DNA from: Gammaproteobacteria bacterium
Lineage (GTDB): Bacteria > Pseudomonadota > Gammaproteobacteria > S012-40
Length of the DNA: 15,339 bases
Direction: 5' to 3'
NCBI GenBank assembly: GCA_029879945.1
Contig: JAOUPJ010000049.1
Location: forward strand, 1 to 15,339
Shown: positions 7,591-12,647 of the stretch, piece after piece
Layout: each line of letters starts with the position of its first letter
How positions within the stretch are numbered: position 1 is the stretch's first letter
Position numbers and translations under genes: made by a program
The notes under the pieces: model-generated
The model's input: only the letters and a program-made list of their open reading frames with translations
Database searches by the model: none
Told to the model about the DNA's origin: nothing

Positions 7591-8832
7591 ATGGTGCGTA
7601 AGGCCGAAAGAAATATGTTGGTTGGACTGGATATCGGTACTTCCAAGGTGGTAGCGATAGTCGGTGCCTTTACTGCCGAAGGCGAGATCGAGGTAGTTGG
7701 CTTGGGCTCCCATCCCTCACGCGGCCTCAAAAAAGGGGTTGTGGTAAACATAGAATCGACTGTGCATTCGATTCAACGCGCGGTGGAGGAAGCCGAATTG
7801 ATGGCCGGGTGTCAGATACACTCGGTGTACGCCGGGATTGCGGGGAACCATATTAAAAGCCTGAATTCGCACGGAATCGTTGCAATTCGTGACAAAGAGG
7901 TGCGGCAGCAGGATGTAGATCGCGTGATTGATGCCGCGAGAGCGGTTGCGATTCCGGCCGATCAGAAAATCATTCATGTTTTGCCACAGGAATTCATTAT
8001 CGACAATCAAGATGGTGTTCGTGAACCGGTGGGTATGTCTGGTGTTCGTTTAGAGGCCAAGGTCCACATGGTGACCGGCGCGGTTAGCGCGGCGCAAAAT
8101 ATTGTGAAGTGTGTGAAGCGCTGCGGGCTGGAAGTGGATGATGTCATATTGGAACAACTCGCGTCGAGCTATGCAGTGTTGACCGAAGACGAAAAGGAAT
8201 TGGGTGTGTGTTTGGTAGATATCGGTGGAGGAACCACGGATATCGCCATTTTTACCGATGGTGCCATACGTCACACGGCGGTCATACCGATCGCCGGCGA
8301 TCAGGTTACCAGTGATATAGCTGTGGCATTACGCACGCCCACGCAACATGCTGAGGAAATCAAAGTCAAATATGCGTGTGCGCTGCCGCAAATGGCTAAT
8401 CCAGATGAAACCATAGAGGTCCCTAGCGTGGGTGACAGGCCTCCACGGAGATTGGCCCGCCAAACGCTGGCTGAGGTCATTGAGCCGCGCTATGAGGAGC
8501 TATTTAATCTCGTCCATGCCGAGTTAAGGCGCAGTGGTATGGAAGATTTGGTGGCAGCAGGGCTCGTGCTGACCGGCGGCAGTTCGAAAATGGAAGGGGT
8601 CATTGAACTGGCGGAAGAGGTGTTTCATATGCCCGTGAGATTGGGTGTCCCTCAGCACGTCAGTGGCCTGGTCGATGTGATTCGAAATCCAATTCACGCC
8701 ACCGGTGTGGGTTTGCTCTTGTATGGAAGCAAAATGATGCAAGCTGGTTTAAAGGGAGACTCCAGATCTTTTGATGATAGTGGACCTGGAGTGTGGAGTA
8801 GAATGAAACAATGGTTTAAAGACAATTTCTAG
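7591..8832 (+). CDS. ftsA: Cell division protein FtsA, actin-like Z-ring anchor
   Basis: FtsA is the actin-fold ATPase that tethers FtsZ to the inner membrane and passes the signal to septal synthases. It has 413 residues. Seen: phosphate-1 loop LVGLDIGTSKV (10-20), the SHS2-type subdomain 1C (about 82-165), phosphate-2 segment VDIGGGTTDIAIF (209-221), LAEVIEPRYEEL (293-304), the adenosine loop LTGGSSKMEG (328-337) and a C-terminal amphipathic helix VWSRMKQWFKDNF (401-413), the membrane-targeting sequence. The start is 5 nt after ftsQ, with AAGGG at 7577-7581. An internal ATG at M9 would cut into the region before the phosphate loop, so the first ATG is preferred. The disordered linker 384-400 before the helix is usual. 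Confidence 0.97.
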   Translation: MVRKAERNMLVGLDIGTSKVVAIVGAFTAEGEIEVVGLGSHPSRGLKKGVVVNIESTVHSIQRAVEEAELMAGCQIHSVYAGIAGNHIKSLNSHGIVAIRDKEVRQQDVDRVIDAARAVAIPADQKIIHVLPQEFIIDNQDGVREPVGMSGVRLEAKVHMVTGAVSAAQNIVKCVKRCGLEVDDVILEQLASSYAVLTEDEKELGVCLVDIGGGTTDIAIFTDGAIRHTAVIPIAGDQVTSDIAVALRTPTQHAEEIKVKYACALPQMANPDETIEVPSVGDRPPRRLARQTLAEVIEPRYEELFNLVHAELRRSGMEDLVAAGLVLTGGSSKMEGVIELAEEVFHMPVRLGVPQHVSGLVDVIRNPIHATGVGLLLYGSKMMQAGLKGDSRSFDDSGPGVWSRMKQWFKDNF

Positions 8833-8850
8833 GAAATAATGAATTACGAG

Positions 8851-8880
8851 TTGAGCGTATAGTCCTTTGTAGAGTGTAGT
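8851..8880 (+). promoter_or_regulatory. Possible ftsZ-proximal promoter in the ftsA-ftsZ gap
   Basis: TTGAGC (8851-8856) and TGTAGT (8875-8880), separated by 18 nt, each match four of six sigma70 consensus bases. A better -10 alone, TATAGT (8858-8863), lacks a -35. Many Gammaproteobacteria have extra ftsZ promoters, but those usually lie within ftsQ and ftsA. The support here is weak. Confidence 0.22.
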
Positions 8881-8896
8881 CTGAGGAAGTATGAAC

Positions 8897-8902
8897 AAGG
8901 AG
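8897..8902 (+). promoter_or_regulatory. ftsZ ribosome binding site
   Basis: AAGGAG lies seven bases before the ftsZ ATG. It is the best match to the consensus among the division genes here and agrees with the high FtsZ level cells need relative to FtsA and FtsQ. Confidence 0.8.
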
Positions 8903-8909
8903 AGCAAAA

Positions 8910-10067
8910 ATGTTTAGTCTGATGGATGCCAGTCCGCAATCGGCGGTCATAAAGGTAATTGGTGTTGGAGGCGGTGGGGGAAATGCAGTCAACCACATGC
9001 TAAATGCGAAGATCGAAGGTGTTGACTTTATCTGCGCCAATACAGACGCGCAAGCACTTAAGACCATCAACGCAGCAACGGTAGTCCAGCTGGGCTCGAA
9101 TGTCACCCGTGGTTTGGGTGCTGGCGCTGATCCCGAAGTGGGACGCCAGGCCGCTTTGGAAGATCGTGAGCGCATTATGGAATTACTGGACGGCGCAGAC
9201 ATGGTCTTTATCACTGCAGGGATGGGTGGTGGTACGGGTACTGGCGGCGCCCCTGTCGTCGCGCAGGCAGCAAAAGAAATGGGCATACTGACGGTGGCTG
9301 TGGTAACCCGGCCTTTCCAGTTTGAAGGTACTCGTCGCAGCGAGGTCGCCGACTCGGGAATTCTGGAGTTGTCTCAATATGTCGATTCTTTGATCACTAT
9401 TCCCAACGAAAAGCTGGTCAATGTGCTTGGTAAGAATGTCTCTTTGCTCAACGCCTTTAAGGATGCGAATGACATCTTGTTGAATGCAGTGCAGGGCATT
9501 TCAGAACTCATCATTCGTCCCGGCTTGATCAATGTGGATTTTGCAGACGTGCGTACCGTAATGTCCGAAATGGGTATGGCCATGATGGGCTCAGGCTCAG
9601 CCGTGGGTGCTGACCGGGCTCAAGAAGCGGCAGATCGCGCAATAAATAGCCCATTGTTGGAAGACGTGAACCTGGAAGGGGCCAAAGGGATTTTGGTCAA
9701 TGTAACAGCAGGTCTGGACTTGTCCATTGGCGAATTCCAGGACGTGGGAAATTCCGTGAAGTCATTGGCCTCAGACAATGCAACAGTAGTAGTTGGCACG
9801 GTCATTGATCCTGCTATGCAAGACGAGTTACGAGTCACCGTGGTGGCAACTGGGATTGGCCGGCAAAAGGTCGTTCAGCAAAAGCACACAAGGCCCATTT
9901 CGCACATAAAGAAAACAGATGGTGATGTCGACTATAAGGCACTGGATCGCCCGGCCATCATCCGTCATCGAGACACGGCTGAGCAATTTGGACTGCAAGA
10001 CAAGTTGGATCTGGGTTCGAAGGAAGATTATGACGTACCCGCCTTTTTAAGGAGGCAGGCCGACTAG
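8910..10067 (+). CDS. ftsZ: Cell division protein FtsZ, tubulin-like GTPase
   Basis: FtsZ is the cytoplasmic tubulin homologue that forms the Z ring and organises septal wall synthesis. It has 385 residues (383 in E. coli). Seen: IKVIGVGGGGGNAVNHM (14-30), the tubulin signature GGGTGTGGAP (106-115), the guanine-contact region around NDILLNAVQGI, and the T7 loop NVDFADV (208-214) with the catalytic pair D210 and D213. The globular core runs to about 317, followed by a ~54-residue charged linker. The C-terminal peptide YDVPAFLRRQAD (374-385) closely matches the FtsA/ZipA-binding tail of E. coli. It is separated from ftsA by 77 nt, unlike the packed genes upstream, and has its own strong ribosome binding site, so it can be expressed partly independently. 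Confidence 0.99.
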   Translation: MFSLMDASPQSAVIKVIGVGGGGGNAVNHMLNAKIEGVDFICANTDAQALKTINAATVVQLGSNVTRGLGAGADPEVGRQAALEDRERIMELLDGADMVFITAGMGGGTGTGGAPVVAQAAKEMGILTVAVVTRPFQFEGTRRSEVADSGILELSQYVDSLITIPNEKLVNVLGKNVSLLNAFKDANDILLNAVQGISELIIRPGLINVDFADVRTVMSEMGMAMMGSGSAVGADRAQEAADRAINSPLLEDVNLEGAKGILVNVTAGLDLSIGEFQDVGNSVKSLASDNATVVVGTVIDPAMQDELRVTVVATGIGRQKVVQQKHTRPISHIKKTDGDVDYKALDRPAIIRHRDTAEQFGLQDKLDLGSKEDYDVPAFLRRQAD

Positions 10068-10079
10068 AAAATTCTTCGG

Positions 10080-10107
10080 AACCAGTATGGAAAAATGTGA
10101 ACTGGTT
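10080..10107 (+). repeat. Inverted repeat AACCAGT / ACTGGTT downstream of ftsZ
   Basis: A perfect 7-bp inverted repeat (10080-10086 and 10101-10107) is separated by 14 nt and begins 12 nt after the ftsZ stop. It could fold as an RNA hairpin at the transcript end or serve as an operator, since it lies just upstream of the putative lpxC -10 element. No T-run follows directly, so alone it is not a terminator. Confidence 0.5.
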
Positions 10108-10124
10108 ATAGGAAGGTTTCGTGC

Positions 10125-10148
10125 GCTGTGGTAAACTCCGCAGTTTTT
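10125..10148 (+). terminator. Possible weak terminator or attenuator before lpxC
   Basis: CTGTGG (10126-10131) pairs with CCGCAG (10138-10143), with one G-U pair and a 6-nt loop; a flanking G-U pair extends it. Five T residues (10144-10148) follow at once. The arrangement resembles a short intrinsic terminator that would reduce read-through from ftsZ into lpxC. The stem is short, so it is probably leaky. The same bases can be read as a promoter. Confidence 0.35.
10129..10137 (+). promoter_or_regulatory. Possible lpxC promoter (extended -10)
   Basis: TGG followed by TAAACT (10132-10137) looks like an extended -10 element. No good -35 is present at 16-18 nt; TTATAG (10106-10111) is 20 nt away. 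In E. coli and Pseudomonas lpxC can be transcribed from its own upstream promoter, which makes the location plausible. Confidence 0.3.
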
Positions 10149-10188
10149 AGGGAACAAACTCTTTCCGGTGATTTCGAGCTAGAGTGAT

Positions 10189-11100
10189 ATGATAAAACAA
10201 AGAACGTTAAAAAATATTATCAGGGCCACTGGAGTGGGCCTTCATACCGGAGAGAAAGTTTACCTCACTTTGCGTCCAGCTCCTGTTGATGCGGGAATTA
10301 TATTCCGCAGAGTTGACCTGGATATACCCGTTGAAATTCCAGCTCGCAGTGAAAACGTCGGGGATACACGACTCTCCACCAGCCTGGTGAAGGGAAATGT
10401 GCGCGTTTCAACCGTTGAACATCTACTTTCAGCCTTTGCTGGCTTGGGAATAGACAATGCGTATGTCGATCTAAGCGCGCCGGAAGTCCCCATCATGGAC
10501 GGTAGCGCTGGGCCATTCGTGTTTCTGATTCAGTCAGCCGGTATTTTTGAGCAGGAATCACCCAAAAAATATATTCGCATCAAAAAGCCTATTGAGGTGC
10601 GACAAGACGATAAATGGGCGCGATTCGAGCCATTTGATGGTTTCAAGGTTTCATTTGGGATAGATTTTGATCATCCTGTGTTCTGTACCGATGTTCAAAA
10701 AACGGTAGTCGATTTTTCATCCACCTCGTTTGTACGCGAGGTGAGCCGTGCTCGTACCTTTGGCTTCACACGTGATTTTGAAATGCTAAAGAACAATAAT
10801 CTGGGCCTGGGTGGCAGCATGGACAACGCGATTTTTATAGATGATTATAAAGTGCTCAATAATGATGGTCTGCGCTATGATGATGAGTTTGTCAGACATA
10901 AGGTTTTAGATGCCATTGGTGATCTTTATCTCTTAGGCCATAGTTTGATAGGTGAATTTCAAGGTTATAAGTCCGGGCATGCTCTGAATAATCGTTTACT
11001 GTGTGAATTACGAGACAATCAAGAGGCTTGGGAGTTAGTGACCTTTGATGAAGTGGAACAGGCACCCATCGCCTACTTGCAACCGATTGGCGCTGCTTAG
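10189..11100 (+). CDS. lpxC: UDP-3-O-acyl-N-acetylglucosamine deacetylase LpxC
   Basis: LpxC is the zinc amidase that removes acetate from UDP-3-O-acyl-GlcNAc, the committed step of lipid A synthesis in the cytoplasm. It has 303 residues, the normal length (305 in E. coli). Seen: MIKQRTLKNIIRATGVGLHTG at the start, VEHLLSAFAG with catalytic E77 and zinc ligand H78, DGSAGPF (104-110), the hydrophobic-passage region near 185-215 (RARTFGFTRD and GLGGSMDNAI), RHKVLDAIGDL with zinc ligands H237 and D241, and SGHALNN with H264. The C-terminus (PIGAA) is short and differs from the E. coli FtsH-recognised tail, so proteolytic control may differ; that is inference. The ribosome binding site is weak. 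It is the last + strand gene of the division run. Confidence 0.98.
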   Translation: MIKQRTLKNIIRATGVGLHTGEKVYLTLRPAPVDAGIIFRRVDLDIPVEIPARSENVGDTRLSTSLVKGNVRVSTVEHLLSAFAGLGIDNAYVDLSAPEVPIMDGSAGPFVFLIQSAGIFEQESPKKYIRIKKPIEVRQDDKWARFEPFDGFKVSFGIDFDHPVFCTDVQKTVVDFSSTSFVREVSRARTFGFTRDFEMLKNNNLGLGGSMDNAIFIDDYKVLNNDGLRYDDEFVRHKVLDAIGDLYLLGHSLIGEFQGYKSGHALNNRLLCELRDNQEAWELVTFDEVEQAPIAYLQPIGAA

Positions 11101-11115
11101 TACAATTCTATAATA

Positions 11116-11133
11116 ACCTCATTCAAATGAGGT
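11116..11133. terminator. Small hairpin in the convergent lpxC/dciA gap
   Basis: ACCTCATT (11116-11123) and AATGAGGT (11126-11133) form a perfect 8-bp inverted repeat around two bases; as RNA it would fold as seven pairs with a TCAA tetraloop. On the + strand CTTTAAAG follows; on the - strand TTATTATAG follows. It sits between convergent gene ends, so a weak bidirectional terminator is the natural reading, but T-runs are poor. Confidence 0.45.
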
Positions 11134-11153
11134 CTTTAAAGTGACTAACCCGA

Positions 11154-11495
11154 CTATTTTGCCTTCCCGATGGGGATAAAGGCTTTGGCTGAATGGCGTA
11201 TAGCCAAGGTTTTAACGTTAGCCAGTTCAGGTTTCTGTTGTAGGGTTTTGAGCAAGGTGGACTGCATCATACGCAGTTTGCTGGCCCAAACCGGTGAATT
11301 GACAAGCAGTGTAAGTTTTTGCCCGGTTATGGGTATGACCGCACAGTGGGCTTGTGATTCGGGGGGGAGTACCTCCATAACTAGACGATTTAAGGTTTTT
11401 ATTTGCTCAGCAACGGCTAACAAATGCCCGAGATGTGAACTAGATCTCGAAAGCAATTTTCCAATAGTTTTAATATCTTGTGCTTTGCTGTCCAA
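11154..11495 (-). CDS. dciA: DciA-like protein (DUF721), replicative helicase loader
   Basis: DciA (DUF721) loads or operates the replicative helicase DnaB in bacteria lacking DnaC. This 113-residue protein has the DUF721 pattern: a helical N-terminus (LLAVAEQIKTLNRLVMEVLPP, about 25-45), a beta stretch with a conserved cysteine or hydrophobic run (AHCAVIPITGQKLTLLVNS), the signature SPVWASKLRMM (67-77) with W70 and R75, and a following helix. It corresponds in place to the DUF721 gene between lpxC and the M23 peptidase gene in Pseudomonas. It is short for the family (often 140-160), lacking a long tail. The only upstream start before an in-frame stop is TTG at 11495, without a clear ribosome binding site, so the exact start is uncertain. 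It is convergent with lpxC and divergent from the next gene. Confidence 0.82.
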   Translation of the reverse strand: MDSKAQDIKTIGKLLSRSSSHLGHLLAVAEQIKTLNRLVMEVLPPESQAHCAVIPITGQKLTLLVNSPVWASKLRMMQSTLLKTLQQKPELANVKTLAIRHSAKAFIPIGKAK

Positions 11496-11553
11496 CTTAA
11501 AGAACCACTAAAAGGGAGACGATACTAGTGTATAGCGAGGGAAGTATTCAATC
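11496..11553. promoter_or_regulatory. Divergent intergenic region dciA / M23 peptidase gene
   Basis: This 58-nt gap must hold the 5' signals of both divergent genes unless promoters lie inside coding sequence. Toward the + strand, GATACT (11521-11526) and TATAGC (11531-11536) are -10-like but lack clear -35 partners; GAGGGAAG (11537-11544) is a ribosome binding candidate for the peptidase gene. I cannot fix either promoter. Confidence 0.3.
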
Positions 11554-12474
11554 ATGAGTCTAATTTTAGTCACAAACCGCTCAGGACACACTAGAAAACT
11601 TCATTTTGGCGGACTGCAATGGAGTTTAATTGGTGTGTTGTTCATAGGCGTACTTGTAGGCGCAGTCGTATTAGGCAAATCCTTGGGTGAGGCTGAAGTG
11701 CGTCCGGTTGCTCTCGTTAGCAATATGCAGAAAGAATTAGATAATCAAAACAAAGAATTAGAAAGAATACGTCTGAGTACCGAAGAGAATATGAATGCCC
11801 TGGCCGTACGACTGGGTCAGATGCAGGCCCATGTGATCCGTCTGGACGCATTGGGTGAGCGCCTCATACAGAAGGCCCAGCTCAACAAAGGCGAGTTTGA
11901 CTTTAACAGTGCCCCCGGGCAGGGTGGGCCTGAGCTTCAAGATCCCCGTGGCGAAGCCATGAAAATGGAAGATTTTCTCGTCTCTCTCAAGGATTTGGAT
12001 CAGCAAATTGAGCATCGTTCGCTGCAACTGGGCGTATTGGAAACCATGCTAATGAACAGGGAATTACAGGATGAGGTTCATCCGGCCGGCAGACCTGTAA
12101 AACGTGGCTGGGTTTCGTCCTACTTTGGCTTACGAACCGACCCCTTTAATGGCCGTATCGCTCATCATGATGGGATCGATATCGCAGGCAAAGAAGGGAC
12201 AGACATCATTGCGGTGGCCGCAGGTGTCGTGACCTGGGCTGGTCCTCGATATGGTTATGGTGTCCTTGTTGAGATCAACCATGGTAATGGGTACGTCACA
12301 CGTTATGCACATAATAAAGAGGTCCATGTGGCCGTAGGTGATACCGTAAAGAAGGGACAACGCCTCTCTAGCATGGGTTCCAGTGGCAGATCAACGGGTC
12401 CTCATGTCCATTTTGAAGTGATCAAAAACGGTCGAGTTGTTGACCCCATGCAATATATTCGTGCAACGGGTTAA
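11554..12474 (+). CDS. M23 family metallopeptidase (LytM domain), membrane anchored
   Basis: Predicted zinc endopeptidase, or EnvC/NlpD-like amidase activator, acting on periplasmic peptidoglycan. The 306-residue protein has a short basic cytoplasmic start, one membrane helix (about 23-41), a coiled-coil-prone region (about 55-110 and 138-175) and a C-terminal LytM domain (about 183-303). Domain motifs: GWVSSYFGLRTDPFNG (185-200), HHDGIDIA with H205 and D209 as zinc ligands, YAH (251-253), and GPHVHFEV (282-289) with H284 and H286. All four metal and catalytic positions (HxxxD and HxH) are kept, which favours an active hydrolase over a degenerate activator. It matches by position and layout the Pseudomonas M23 gene between DUF721 and secA. 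Its substrate bond is not known from sequence. Confidence 0.93.
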   Translation: MSLILVTNRSGHTRKLHFGGLQWSLIGVLFIGVLVGAVVLGKSLGEAEVRPVALVSNMQKELDNQNKELERIRLSTEENMNALAVRLGQMQAHVIRLDALGERLIQKAQLNKGEFDFNSAPGQGGPELQDPRGEAMKMEDFLVSLKDLDQQIEHRSLQLGVLETMLMNRELQDEVHPAGRPVKRGWVSSYFGLRTDPFNGRIAHHDGIDIAGKEGTDIIAVAAGVVTWAGPRYGYGVLVEINHGNGYVTRYAHNKEVHVAVGDTVKKGQRLSSMGSSGRSTGPHVHFEVIKNGRVVDPMQYIRATG

Positions 12475-12502
12475 TTAGCGTTCTATCGCAACCCCCTTCT
12501 AT

Positions 12503-12545
12503 AATAAGGGGCTTGTCCTGATTTTGGGCAAGCCCCTTATTTTTT
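12503..12545 (+). terminator. Strong intrinsic terminator after the M23 peptidase gene
   Basis: AATAAGGGGCTTGTCC (12503-12518) pairs over 16 positions, one of them G-U, with 12526-12541 around a 7-nt loop. Six T residues (12540-12545) follow or overlap the stem end. This is a clear rho-independent terminator, isolating the M23 gene from secA. Confidence 0.92.
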
Positions 12546-12565
12546 GGCCAAATGTGTGGCATACA

Positions 12566-12596
12566 TTAATGAAAACCGTAGCAAACATACTATAAT
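12566..12596 (+). promoter_or_regulatory. Probable secA promoter
   Basis: A perfect TATAAT (12591-12596) lies 52 nt before the secA ATG and after the terminator, so secA needs a promoter here. The -35 is poor: TTAATG (12566-12571) is 19 nt away and TAATGA 18 nt away. Transcription would begin near 12602-12604, leaving a leader of about 45 nt. Confidence 0.6.
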
Positions 12597-12647
12597 AACG
12601 GCCTGTTGTTTTTCCATTCACCTACTACTAAATGATTTGAGCGGCCC

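Noticed and set aside
8816..9286. A 156-residue - strand ORF opposite the ftsZ start
   Set aside because: Antisense of the glycine-rich FtsZ nucleotide fold, giving proline runs; it also runs across the ftsZ leader without any gene-like signal.
11170..11511. A 113-residue + strand ORF with an ATG start opposite dciA
   Set aside because: It is the antisense of the DUF721 frame. The - strand translation has the family signature SPVWASKLR, while the + strand product resembles nothing known.
12500..12505. TATAAT as a second secA promoter
   Set aside because: It lies directly before the strong terminator, so a transcript from it would end at once, and no -35 is visible; retained only in the repeat observation.
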